Assembly: GCF_000982415.1 (NCBI RefSeq)
Contig: NZ_LANI01000004.1
Span: 248,001-312,000, forward strand
DNA length: 64,000 nucleotides
From: Kiloniella litopenaei
GTDB taxonomy: Bacteria; Pseudomonadota; Alphaproteobacteria; Kiloniellales; Kiloniellaceae
Direction: 5' to 3'
The notes under the pieces are model-generated. The model was not told where the DNA came from, made no database searches, and saw only the letters and a list, made by a program, of their open reading frames with translations. The position numbers were made by a program, and so were the translations under genes. Positions within the stretch are counted from its first letter, which is position 1. Each line of letters begins with the position of its first letter. Below, piece by piece: positions 9,432-17,458 of the stretch.

Positions 9432-9618
9432 TAGGGTACCTCTGGGGAACTGAAAAATGATTTATTATTTGATTATGAGACCAAGCTATCACGAGCATTT
9501 GGGAAGGTGTAGCTTTAAGCGGTTAATTTCAGGAAATTATTATCATGATACGTTATCAGATGCTCAAAAAGATCCTATAACTAATTATCTTGAAAAGACT
9601 AAACCCTAAGCTAGCAAT

Positions 9619-10299
9619 TTATAATTCTTTCTGTAAGTAACTCATAAAAGTATTTGTATGCTTAACCTTAAGTTCGACATACATGGCTTTAGCATCAGTT
9701 CGGTCAATGTCGCCGTAATAATCATCTAGAGATCGCGCCAAACACTCTGCGAGGGTCTCATGATCGTCTGGATTATTAAAGAGTTCATGATAAAATCGTT
9801 TTTTTTCAACATATGGTACGGGACCTGAGTTCACCAATAAACGCTCTTTCGCTTTTTTATTAGGATTTAAACTCATAATACCATTCCAAGCTTTGGCAGA
9901 AGTTGCTTGAGACTCAAAGAAATCGACCCAAAGCACATATTCGATGGTTCTACGTTGCAGCGGACTTCCATCTTCTAAAATTAACAGCATCTGTTGCCAG
10001 CAAAATGTCTCTGCTTCAGAACTTACTCCATCCATATGTAACCGAGGCAGAAAAGTCGCAGTAGAATAGCACGGCCAAAGTTGAATAACCTCAAACAGGC
10101 GCTTGAACTTTTCTATATCGGTAAGGATTTCCCAGCGTTCTGAGAGAATACCTTCGCATAATTCGTTATTGAAATCCCAAAACGAATCTTCAAGAACGCT
10201 GCCATTATTATCTTTAATCCATTTTGTGATATCAGATGCCTTCACAGCTTGATTACTTAGATTGTCCAACATGTGTTGGATTGTAAGTTCAGGTTTCAT
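9619..10299 (-). CDS. Hypothetical protein, AT-rich orphan
   Basis: I do not recognise this 226-residue protein. It has no signal peptide or membrane segment and is predicted to be soluble and mostly helical. It is rich in Trp, Glu and Leu (DNNGSVLEDSFWDFNNELC, AETFCWQQMLLILEDGSPL). The base composition is visibly more AT-rich than cysK or alaX on either side. It sits between two genes that would otherwise be neighbours, with a terminator on the cysK side and almost 190 nt of non-coding DNA on the alaX side. That pattern suggests a later insertion, but no mobile-element ends are visible. The open frame and ATG start are sound; the ribosome site is weak. Confidence 0.7.
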   Translation of the reverse strand: MKPELTIQHMLDNLSNQAVKASDITKWIKDNNGSVLEDSFWDFNNELCEGILSERWEILTDIEKFKRLFEVIQLWPCYSTATFLPRLHMDGVSSEAETFCWQQMLLILEDGSPLQRRTIEYVLWVDFFESQATSAKAWNGIMSLNPNKKAKERLLVNSGPVPYVEKKRFYHELFNNPDDHETLAECLARSLDDYYGDIDRTDAKAMYVELKVKHTNTFMSYLQKEL

Positions 10300-10371
10300 C
10301 GAGACACGCCAGAAATTTTTATTAATATCTAATGCATATTATGCTTAAAAATCAGAGTCTTTAATATAAAA

Positions 10372-10397
10372 AAAGGCCGCTCAAAGAACGGCCTTTA
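10372..10397 (-). terminator. Rho-independent terminator of cysK
   Basis: Inverted repeat AAAGGCCG / CGGCCTTT with a 9-nt loop lies just after the cysK stop. Read on the minus strand, the 3' arm is followed by a run of T, as expected of an intrinsic terminator. It separates cysK from the orphan gene at 9619-10299. Confidence 0.85.
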
Positions 10398-10426
10398 GAA
10401 ATAAAGTTGTGTAAACTCAAAAGAGT

Positions 10427-11428
10427 TTAGGCAACCCATTTGGGGACAGGTAGGCCGCGTTCTTTGAGGAACTCTGCGTTATAGAGCTTGCTGGTGTAAC
10501 GCGTTCCTGAATCACAGAGCATTGTTACGATGGTATGGCCCGGGCCCATTTTCTTGGCGAGTTCGATTGCGCCGGCAATGTTTACGCCGCTGGAACCACC
10601 CAGGCAGAGTGCTTCTTCCTCAAAGAGGTTAAAGATCATCGGAATAGCGGTTTCGTCACTGATACGGAATGCCTCGTCAATCACGGCGCCTTTCAGGTTG
10701 GCAGTGATACGTCCCTGACCAATACCTTCTGTGATGGAAGATCCTTCGGATTTCAGTTCGCCGTGTTTGTAGTAGCTATAGAGGGTCGCACCATGAGGGT
10801 CAGCCAAAGCGATCTGAATGTTTTTGTTGTGCTCTTTCAGGCCCATTGAAACACCCGCCAGTGTTCCGCCGGTACCAACAGCACTGACATAGCCATCGAC
10901 CTTGCCATCGGTCTGTTTCCATATTTCCTGGGCCGTGGTTTCAATGTGGCCCTGACGATTGGCGACATTATCGAACTGATTGGCCCAGATCACACCATTG
11001 GGTTCCTGTCCTGCAAGTTCCTGTGCCAGTCTTTGAGAATAATGAACGTAGTTGTTCGGATCTTTGTAAGGGGCCGCAGGTACCTCATAAAGCTCTGCAC
11101 CGCTGAGGCGCAGCATATCTTTTTTCTCTTGTGATTGCGTTTCGGGGATAACAATTGCACAGCGATATCCACGTGCGCGCGCCACAAGAGCCAGACCAAT
11201 ACCGGTGTTTCCAGCTGTGCCCTCGACAATGACACCACCGGGTTTCAGGATGCCTTTTTCTTCAGCGTCTTTTACGATGGCCCACGCGGCTCTGTCCTTG
11301 ATTGATCCGCCGGGGTTCAGGAACTCTGCCTTGCCTAGGATTTCACAACCTGTTTCCTCTGATGCCCGTTTCAGGCGAATGAGAGGTGTGTTACCAATGC
11401 TGTCTATAAATCCGTCGCGAATATCCAT
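10427..11428 (-). CDS. cysK: Cysteine synthase A (O-acetylserine sulfhydrylase)
   Basis: CysK makes L-cysteine from O-acetyl-L-serine and sulfide using PLP. The 333-residue protein carries FLNPGGSIKDRAAW with the PLP-binding Lys44, EGTAGNTGIGLA as the substrate-binding Asn/Thr loop, and VGTGGTLAGV as the phosphate-binding glycine loop. The C-terminal CDSGTRYTSKLYN is typical of the longer alphaproteobacterial form. A divergent cystathionine beta-synthase-like activity cannot be excluded but is less likely. The nudix gene lies 56 nt upstream on the same strand and may be co-transcribed. An intrinsic terminator follows. Confidence 0.94.
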   Translation of the reverse strand: MDIRDGFIDSIGNTPLIRLKRASEETGCEILGKAEFLNPGGSIKDRAAWAIVKDAEEKGILKPGGVIVEGTAGNTGIGLALVARARGYRCAIVIPETQSQEKKDMLRLSGAELYEVPAAPYKDPNNYVHYSQRLAQELAGQEPNGVIWANQFDNVANRQGHIETTAQEIWKQTDGKVDGYVSAVGTGGTLAGVSMGLKEHNKNIQIALADPHGATLYSYYKHGELKSEGSSITEGIGQGRITANLKGAVIDEAFRISDETAIPMIFNLFEEEALCLGGSSGVNIAGAIELAKKMGPGHTIVTMLCDSGTRYTSKLYNAEFLKERGLPVPKWVA

Positions 11429-11484
11429 TTTTGTCGTCCGTAGGTGTAAGTTAAATTCGTTTTTACTCTTGCTTACTTCTAAGT

Positions 11485-12135
11485 TTAGGCATTCTGTGTC
11501 TCATTAGACCACACAGATGTAAGTGATGTCTGGTTTAATTCCAACCATTGCAGTGCAATTGCGGTGATGGCATTGGTGATTTTACCTTCGACCAAAAGCT
11601 CAAAGCCTTGTTCTGCTTTCATTGTGTGGGTGCGAATATCTTCGCCTTCATGATCCAGACCGTATGACTCTTTTTTCTCGTGGTGCAAAATTTCGCCGCA
11701 GAAGAGGGTAATGGTTTCTGAGCTACCGCCGGGTGTCATCAGAAAGGTCCCAATCTTTTTCAGGCGACCTAACGTGCAACCAGCTTCTTCCATGGCTTCC
11801 CGGTGGGTGAGGTCTTCCGGGTTTTCATTCTCTTCGATAATACCGGCAACGACCTCTAGTAGCCATGGGTCTTGAGAGGCTGCATAGGCACCGGGGCGAA
11901 ATTGTTCGATTAGGATGATTTCACCGGTTTTGTGATCAAAGGGCAGTACGGCTGCGGCGTGACCGCGTTCGAAAATTTCACGCGGGATCTCCTCTGACAT
12001 GCCACCCGCAAATAGGGTGTGGCGAAACCGATAGGAATCAACCTGAAAATAACCTTTGAATGAGGTCGTTTTCTTAATGACTTCTACCTGTCCGGTTTTG
12101 TTCAATTCGCCGATTATATGTGCTGTGTTATCCAT
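11485..12135 (-). CDS. NUDIX hydrolase, ADP-ribose pyrophosphatase type
   Basis: The 216-residue protein belongs to the NudF/ADP-sugar pyrophosphatase branch, which cleaves ADP-ribose to AMP and ribose 5-phosphate. The Nudix box is complete: a Gly at the start of GIIEENENPEDLTH, followed by REAMEEAGC, satisfying Gx5Ex7REUxEExGU. The upstream LIEQFRPGAY and the Pro-Gly-rich TPGGSSETITLF downstream are the usual features of this branch. It precedes cysK on the minus strand. The exact substrate is inferred from family resemblance only. Confidence 0.88.
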   Translation of the reverse strand: MDNTAHIIGELNKTGQVEVIKKTTSFKGYFQVDSYRFRHTLFAGGMSEEIPREIFERGHAAAVLPFDHKTGEIILIEQFRPGAYAASQDPWLLEVVAGIIEENENPEDLTHREAMEEAGCTLGRLKKIGTFLMTPGGSSETITLFCGEILHHEKKESYGLDHEGEDIRTHTMKAEQGFELLVEGKITNAITAIALQWLELNQTSLTSVWSNETQNA

Positions 12136-12212
12136 GGTCAGAAATTAGGGGGGCTGATACTAAATTACAATAGAAAATGTGGTTTATTTTATAATACAAA
12201 AAATAAGTGTGT

Positions 12213-13547
12213 TTATTCCAAGATTAATCCTTTGCAACCGCGTAAGTCAGCTTTTTCAAGATTAGCACTGCGCAGATCAGCACCCGTAAAGTCAACGTCG
12301 ACACACTTTGCATGTGAAAGGTCGGCATTGGCCAGGTTTGCAAAGCGGATACGGGCACCTGTTAAGTCAGCATAACGAAGGTTGGCACTTTCCAAATCTG
12401 TTTGATCAAGACAGCAATTTTTTAGGTTGGCGGATACAGAATTACCCTGGGTACCTAAAATCACCATGGGTGAGAGGCGACAATGCCTCAGGCTTGCCCC
12501 TGTAAGGTTTGCTTTTTCCAATTTTACACCCCGTAGGTCAGCATCACTAAAGTCTGAATTTAGGGCCATAACACCGAACATATTGGCCATATTGAGACGG
12601 CTTGCAAGGAAAGTACAGTTGGACAAGTTGGTTAAGGATAATTCTGCAGCTTGAAGATTGATCCCAGCCAGATCGTTGGCTTGCAGGTCGTACTCCGTCA
12701 AAATGGCTTGTTTTCCTTTGCGACCAAGAGAATTAATCCAGACGAGGTGATCTTCGAGAATATCTCGGATTGATCTGTCCAAGTCTTCGATACTTCTGGG
12801 GAGGCTGGCCTGATGGGTGTTGGCATAGGTCATGTCATTGTTGCTGAAATGTGCTGCGGTCAGATCGGCGCCTTCCATATTGGTGTTGTTCAACAGGGCA
12901 CCACTCAAGTTTGCGCCGTGAAATACACAACCGCTAAAATCAGCGTCGGTTAAATCCGCACCAGTAAATATAGATCCGCTGACGTCTGAATTGGCCATCA
13001 CAGCCCCCGATAAGTCAGCATTCTTGAAGTTGACGTTGGTAATATTGGTTCTACGGCCAATGACACGACCAAGCTTTGCATCACTCAAGTCTGCATCTTT
13101 TAGATTAATGCCATCAAAATTAGATGTTTCATCATGTTTTACCGGAACGTAAGTTCCATCCGGCTTTCTTATGAGAATAAATCCGTTCCGAATGTCTGCT
13201 CCGGAAAGCGTTGCATTTTCAAGGTCGGCGTTTTCAAGGCAAACACCCCGCAAATCACTTTTGCGAAGGGAACAGTCCTTCATATCTGCCCCGGTTAAAT
13301 CTGCCCCAAACAGGTTCACCCGCTCTAACTTCGTTTTTGTAAAATTTGTGTTTACTAAATCAGCACCCACCATTTCAGCAGTATCGAGAACAAGGTCAGA
13401 AAAATTCAGTTTTCTGGCATCTTTGAAAGAAAGAAATAACCGTGCACCACCCACTCGTCCATCCAGATAATTACGATGAGAACTCACAGCCTCGTCAACC
13501 CAGATTTGGTTTACGCGATCCAGGGTGTGATTGTTATCTTCTTTCAT
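12213..13547 (-). CDS. Pentapeptide-repeat protein
   Basis: The 444-residue protein consists of two blocks of A(D/N)LxX pentapeptide repeats that should fold as right-handed quadrilateral beta helices, at roughly residues 60-235 and 290-440. A helical insert between them contains SIRDILEDHLVWINSLGRKG, a pattern that recurs in alphaproteobacterial proteins of this type. There is no signal peptide. The family includes DNA-mimic gyrase protectors, but this member has nothing specific to point there and no known function. It is the first gene of the minus-strand group that continues into the nudix and cysK genes, 77 nt upstream of the nudix start. Confidence 0.9.
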   Translation of the reverse strand: MKEDNNHTLDRVNQIWVDEAVSSHRNYLDGRVGGARLFLSFKDARKLNFSDLVLDTAEMVGADLVNTNFTKTKLERVNLFGADLTGADMKDCSLRKSDLRGVCLENADLENATLSGADIRNGFILIRKPDGTYVPVKHDETSNFDGINLKDADLSDAKLGRVIGRRTNITNVNFKNADLSGAVMANSDVSGSIFTGADLTDADFSGCVFHGANLSGALLNNTNMEGADLTAAHFSNNDMTYANTHQASLPRSIEDLDRSIRDILEDHLVWINSLGRKGKQAILTEYDLQANDLAGINLQAAELSLTNLSNCTFLASRLNMANMFGVMALNSDFSDADLRGVKLEKANLTGASLRHCRLSPMVILGTQGNSVSANLKNCCLDQTDLESANLRYADLTGARIRFANLANADLSHAKCVDVDFTGADLRSANLEKADLRGCKGLILE

Positions 13548-13729
13548 TCAAGCTTCCATATTCGTACAACCGACCCTAAACGTCAGGAAATCAGAGAATA
13601 CCTTTGACCAAGAAATACCATAGAACCATTACGAAGACTTATTGTTTTTTTGTGTTCTGATACTGCTAGGGTATAAACTGTTTTCTCGTTTACAATATCT
13701 TAGCTTTGGTTCTGATAGAATTAACAACT

Positions 13730-14341
13730 ATGTTATATAGAATGAAATTTCGTGCCTGTAAGTATTACATAATACCCTTCGCACTTTGGTTTTCGGCGTT
13801 TGCAGGGCCTATAAATGCGTCTGAACCATCTGGCTTTCAAAGTTGGGAAAAGTCTTCGTTGTTGCAGAACTGGGACCAATGCGGTGCAGACTACACGCCG
13901 CCGGATTGGTGTTCAGAACTGCCGGACGAAATAGATATTGATAAATCTTACACGCACCATCGCGATACGATGGAAGATAATAAAAAGGCTGAAGCTGAAA
14001 GAATGCTAAAGGCGGCAAAAATACTTGAGAGTAGGATAGGGGCCGCAAGAAATATTCAGGGGGGAAAGCTCTATAAGCAAGACTTGATCACAATCAGCAA
14101 GCAGGCAACATCAGGTGATAAAGAAGCGATGGAATTATTGGCCTGGATGTATGTTCAGGGAATGATGCCTAAAACAAAAAAAGATCTCGACCCCAATGAG
14201 GCAGCTTATATTTGGTATGGGCGGGCCTATTTGGCAGGTGCGAAAGAGGCAAAAGAAAACATGGATAAGATTTGGCCGACGCTTAGTGTGACCCAGCAAC
14301 GTCGCATCGCGAAACTTTTCGATCAGAATAATAGCCGCTAA
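13730..14341 (+). CDS. Exported SEL1-like repeat protein
   Basis: The protein begins with a signal peptide (FRACKYYIIPFALWFSAFAG, then PINASEP near the cleavage site) and is probably periplasmic. The C-terminal half (roughly residues 110-195) holds a SEL1/TPR-like helical repeat with GDKEAMELLAWMYVQGM and EAAYIWYGRAYLAGAKEA. The N-terminal mature part has two Cys residues close together (DQCGADYTPPDWCSEL) that could form a disulfide. I favour ATG at 13730; an in-frame ATG at 13742 also leaves a good signal peptide, and a TTG at 13706 is unlikely. It diverges from the pentapeptide gene. The function is unknown; SEL1 proteins often act as adaptors in envelope signalling. Confidence 0.78.
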   Translation: MLYRMKFRACKYYIIPFALWFSAFAGPINASEPSGFQSWEKSSLLQNWDQCGADYTPPDWCSELPDEIDIDKSYTHHRDTMEDNKKAEAERMLKAAKILESRIGAARNIQGGKLYKQDLITISKQATSGDKEAMELLAWMYVQGMMPKTKKDLDPNEAAYIWYGRAYLAGAKEAKENMDKIWPTLSVTQQRRIAKLFDQNNSR

Positions 14342-14409
14342 CGCAACTGATTAATCTGAGCAAAGCTTGTTTACACATATATCTTATTTTGAATAATTAT
14401 CTGAGGGAA

Positions 14410-15381
14410 CTATTTGACTAGGCCAAGTTCTTTAAGTTCTTTTCTGTACTTTTTTTCTTGTCTGTTAATGCTATAGGCCATTTGAAAATCGAATGAGGCA
14501 TTATTGTTGTCGCCAAGACTTTTATAGAGGCGTCCCCGATTATAAAAAATTTCCGGATTATTCGGCGCGTAATGCAGGGCAAGATCAAAGGCACGAATAG
14601 CTTTGTCATAAGCGCCTTGTGAAAAGAGAATAATTGCCTTGGCTTCATAAGCATCAAAAGATTTTGGTTCTAGTTCTATAACATATTCCACATCGGCCAA
14701 TGCTTGTTCCAAAAATCCGGTACTAAGATAGGCTTTTGCGCGTTTAATATAGGCATCCAGCGATGGGGGTTCTTCTGAAAGAATAGTGATGAAATGATCG
14801 ATCGTTGCGTAATCTATATATGTGCCTAAATATACATTACTTTCATTGATTAGAATTTTACCTAGTTCAGGATTGATCAAAATAGCTTGAGATACGTCTT
14901 GAAGTGCAGCTTCAATTTCATTTTGCTCTCTGTAGAGTACACCTCTTTTTAACAAAAGTTCGGCATCTTCCGGTATTTCAGTCAGGGCTTTGTTTAGCCA
15001 GGATAATGCATCATCATTTCTTTCTTGTGCAAGGTAGAGAGAAGTCAAATTGAAGTATGCATCACTGTAATTTGGCAAAAGTTCAGTGGAACGAATAAAA
15101 TCTTGTTCTGCCTCTAAAGGGCGGTTGAGGTCCAGAAAAAGGGTGCCTCGGTTATTTAAAACATAAGCCTGATGCTTTTTTGAAAGATCACCTTCTTGTA
15201 AAGCTTGAGTATAATATTCTATGGCGAGTTCCAGGTTACCATTGTTTTGCTCTTCCTGGGCTGTGCGCGCAAATAAAATACCGTCAGCAGATGTAACGGT
15301 AGGGGCGATTAAAAGAATTATGGAAAAGGCCAGTGCCGAAGTTTTCAAGAACTTTAACGCCATATGTCTGTCGCTGATCAT
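14410..15381 (-). CDS. Exported tetratricopeptide-repeat protein
   Basis: The protein has an N-terminal hydrophobic signal (ALAFSIILLIAPTVTSADG) followed by about eight TPR units covering residues 40-320. Good repeat signatures are AIEYYTQALQEGDLSKKH, YSDAYFNLTSLYLAQ, AIRAFDLALHYAPNNPEIF and YNRGRLYKSLGD. It is likely a periplasmic or membrane-attached scaffold. The start may be the Met at 15381 or the Met seven codons later at 15363, which gives a cleaner signal peptide. It converges with the SEL1 protein gene, and both belong to a cluster of three exported unknowns. The specific role is not predictable. Confidence 0.82.
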   Translation of the reverse strand: MISDRHMALKFLKTSALAFSIILLIAPTVTSADGILFARTAQEEQNNGNLELAIEYYTQALQEGDLSKKHQAYVLNNRGTLFLDLNRPLEAEQDFIRSTELLPNYSDAYFNLTSLYLAQERNDDALSWLNKALTEIPEDAELLLKRGVLYREQNEIEAALQDVSQAILINPELGKILINESNVYLGTYIDYATIDHFITILSEEPPSLDAYIKRAKAYLSTGFLEQALADVEYVIELEPKSFDAYEAKAIILFSQGAYDKAIRAFDLALHYAPNNPEIFYNRGRLYKSLGDNNNASFDFQMAYSINRQEKKYRKELKELGLVK

Positions 15382-15645
15382 AAGCCTGAAATTATAGTTA
15401 ACGAATTTTTATCTTTATATAACTCTAGGGATAAATTGCAAAATTGATTTTATCGTAATCAGTGTAAAAATTATGCGACGTTCCTCTGTTTCGCTTTTGT
15501 TCAATGAATTTATCATTGTAAAGACGTTATTGCTGTCACTTATTTCTCTTTTAGGTTGTTTGCTTTGTTTGTCGTGTGTAAAGGAAAGGGAATTTTCATA
15601 AACATTTTGTTTTCAATTTTTGTTAAAAAAACGGGGGGCGTAACT

Positions 15646-16266
15646 GTGAGACGATTAGTTGTACTATGTTTGGTGTTATTCACTATGGGGTGTAAAGGGG
15701 CTACGACATCTGCTTTGGTCGGTTCTGGACCAATAACGTTAAGTTCAAGTGCACAAAAGTCTTATGAAAAATATTTAAGATCTAATCCGCAAGCCTTTGC
15801 CGTTACAAAAGATGGCTATACCAGCTGGGGTTGGTACTATTGCCGTGACATTCAGTGTCGCGGAACGAAGCTACAGTCGATGCCAAAAGCCATTAAGGTT
15901 TGTGAAGAGTATTCAAATGGTAAGCCCTGCAAAATCTATGACGTTGGTGGCAAGATCGTTTGGGAAAAACAGACCAGGCCTGAAAAGGAAATCAAGGTAG
16001 ATTTATACGATCCAAACAACTTTGAAATTACTTCCGGGCAAAAAACTGCATTCGGCAGGTATCTGGACTTGGTTAGTATCAAGAATGATGATGTTAACCT
16101 TGCCTTTGCAATCAGCAAAGACGGTACGACAGCGCGGGCCAGATCTCAGGAAAAGGCCCCATATAATAAATTGAAGTTAACAGTCCTTGAAATTTGTAAG
16201 GCGAAGTCTTCTGACAACGAATGTGTGTTGTATGCGATTAATGATACAGTCACTGAGGTGAAGTAG
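15646..16266 (+). CDS. Putative lipoprotein with internal duplication
   Basis: I chose the GTG at 15646 because it has a GGGGGG ribosome site about 8 nt upstream and immediately produces a lipoprotein signal: RRLVVLCLVLFTMGC with lipid-modified Cys16. An open frame extends upstream to 15556 but has no good start. The mature protein has two similar units of about 70 residues. Each contains AFAxxKDGxT followed by a segment with paired cysteines (VCEEYSNGKPCKIYDVGGK and ICKAKSSDNECVLYAIND), suggesting one disulfide per unit. This Cys-x8-Cys-plus-strand pattern occurs in several uncharacterised alphaproteobacterial proteins. The function is unknown. A strong terminator follows 23 nt after the stop. 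Confidence 0.72.
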   Translation: MRRLVVLCLVLFTMGCKGATTSALVGSGPITLSSSAQKSYEKYLRSNPQAFAVTKDGYTSWGWYYCRDIQCRGTKLQSMPKAIKVCEEYSNGKPCKIYDVGGKIVWEKQTRPEKEIKVDLYDPNNFEITSGQKTAFGRYLDLVSIKNDDVNLAFAISKDGTTARARSQEKAPYNKLKLTVLEICKAKSSDNECVLYAINDTVTEVK

Positions 16267-16289
16267 AAGGTACGTTTCATATGATATTT

Positions 16290-16311
16290 AAGGCCCTTCG
16301 GGGCCTTTTTT
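16290..16311 (+). terminator. Rho-independent terminator of the lipoprotein gene
   Basis: AAGGCCC-TTCG-GGGCCTT is a 7-bp stem with the extra-stable TTCG tetraloop, followed by a T run. It ends the lipoprotein transcript. Confidence 0.92.
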
Positions 16312-16501
16312 CATGATCTTGTGTATCCCTAAAAGGAGAGGTTATCGTAAATAGGTTTGATAGTTATGTGGCGAGCATGACCGGAGATTCAGTCGTGATG
16401 TTATTCAGTTTTCAGATTGGAAGATGCGTCAGAGGATGGTATCACCAAAATACGCGACAAGACGGGCTGATATGCCGGATGTGTTTTGATCATAACAGGA
16501 A

Positions 16502-16525
16502 TTTGTGCCCCGTTTTGTGCCCCGT
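16502..16525. repeat. 12-bp tandem duplication near tRNA-Asn
   Basis: Two perfect back-to-back copies of TTTGTGCCCCGT lie about 80 bp from the 3' end of tRNA-Asn. The surrounding 16312-16556 has no convincing gene; a 61-codon minus-strand frame crosses it but has no family features. The position is where integrated elements often leave scars, but no integrase remnant is recognisable. Confidence 0.6.
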
Positions 16526-16556
16526 ATTTTAAGAAAAAGCACAGTAATTTCTTAAC

Positions 16557-16598
16557 AAAAAACCCTAAGTCATTGATATTCAACAACTTAGGGTTTTT
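16557..16598 (-). terminator. Terminator of tRNA-Asn
   Basis: A 13-bp stem (AAAAACCCTAAGT pairing with ACTTAGGGTTTTT) and a 15-nt loop lie 5 nt beyond the tRNA-Asn 3' end. On the minus strand the stem is followed by T residues. Confidence 0.85.
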
Positions 16599-16602
16599 GT
16601 AA

Positions 16603-16678
16603 TGGCTCCGCGAGCAGGACTCGAACCTGCGACAGGGTGATTAACAGTCACCTGCTCTACCAACTGAGCTATCGCGGA
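16603..16678 (-). tRNA. tRNA-Asn (GTT)
   Basis: The 76-nt tRNA has a 7-bp acceptor stem TCCGCGA/TCGCGGA, D-loop TAGCTCAGTTGGTAGAGCA, anticodon loop CTGTTAA with anticodon GTT, T-loop GGTTCGAGTCC, discriminator G and an encoded CCA end. It is read from the minus strand, with its own promoter and terminator. Confidence 0.97.
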
Positions 16679-17085
16679 TTAATGTGTGTGCCGCCTCGTT
16701 GGCGACGGGTTGGGTTATAACAGCGGTGTTACATGCTGGCAATAACTTTTATGCATTTTTTTTAATTTTTTTTGTTCCTTTTAAATCAAAGGCTTGTGGC
16801 CCTTATGACTCCTCTGGTTTTGTCGTGGGTGGAAAATAGATTCTTAATCTTAATTTCCTGCTTTTGCGAAAAGAGAGAGACTGGGTGAGGGAGGTATTTG
16901 TTCTTATTAATGAGAGAGCTGGGGCGAATCATACACGTATTTTTACGCGAAAAGAATCTATCCCACATAGTTACCAGGAAAATTTGTATTTCAATATTGA
17001 GGAAAGCAAACGTAAAGCTAATTCAAATTAGCGGACTGGCTTTAGGTTGTTGAAAGGCTTAAGAAATCAGAAGATTGAGAAATTT
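16679..17085. other. Gene-free stretch between tRNA-Asn and tRNA-Cys
   Basis: The region holds the tRNA-Asn promoter at 16714-16742 and a near-perfect palindrome GCTAATTCAAATTAGC at 17017-17032, which could be an operator or a small hairpin. A short minus-strand frame (16786-16968) shows no family features and is probably not a gene. No clear terminator for tRNA-Cys is visible. Confidence 0.6.
16714..16742 (-). promoter_or_regulatory. Sigma-70 promoter of tRNA-Asn
   Basis: On the minus strand, TTGCCA (complement of 16737-16742) and TATAAC (complement of 16714-16719) are separated by exactly 17 nt, about 35 nt before the tRNA 5' end. This is a close match to the consensus promoter. Confidence 0.7.
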
Positions 17086-17159
17086 TGGAGGCCCGGGCCG
17101 GAATCGAACCGACGTACAAGGATTTGCAGTCCTCTGCATCACCACTCTGCCACCGGGCC
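17086..17159 (-). tRNA. tRNA-Cys (GCA)
   Basis: The 74-nt tRNA has acceptor stem GGCCCGG/CCGGGCC, anticodon loop ACTGCAAAT with anticodon GCA, T-loop GGTTCGATTCC, discriminator T and encoded CCA. The plus-strand open frame that starts here and reads AGIEPTYKDLQSSA is a well-known artefact of tRNA-Cys genes. Confidence 0.96.
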
Positions 17160-17195
17160 ATCCTGACGAATAATCATTCGTTGGCAGTGCCGCAG

Positions 17196-17224
17196 TGTAT
17201 AGTAGTGGTTATCGTGAAGGTCAA
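17196..17224 (-). promoter_or_regulatory. Sigma-70 promoter of tRNA-Cys
   Basis: On the minus strand, TTGACC (complement of 17219-17224) and TATACA (complement of 17196-17201) have a 17-nt spacer and lie about 36 nt before the tRNA 5' end. Confidence 0.72.
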
Positions 17225-17458
17225 GAGATCAATCTCGATTCCAGTTTCAATTTATAGCCTTTATATTGTGGTTTTGTTCTTTGGGGCTGATTTTGATCTT
17301 AAAAGATGAATAAAATGGGCCTTATTGTTCTTTTGAAGTTTGTTAGAGTCTTTATTAACCAGATAAAAATAATAAAAACCGATACTTTGTCTGGAAAGGT
17401 GGGGATCACTTGGTTATTATCCCACAAAATTTTTACTAGATAATCGGCGTTTCTAACG

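Noticed and set aside
16401-16586. 61-codon minus-strand frame near tRNA-Asn
   Set aside because: It covers the tandem repeat and part of the terminator and has no family similarity I can see; considered as an integrase remnant but unsupported.
16786-16968. 60-codon minus-strand frame between the tRNAs
   Set aside because: Low-complexity AT-rich DNA, no ribosome site, no recognisable domain.
17085-17309. Open frame reading AGIEPTYKDLQSSASP
   Set aside because: It is the plus-strand translation of the tRNA-Cys gene, a well-known annotation artefact.
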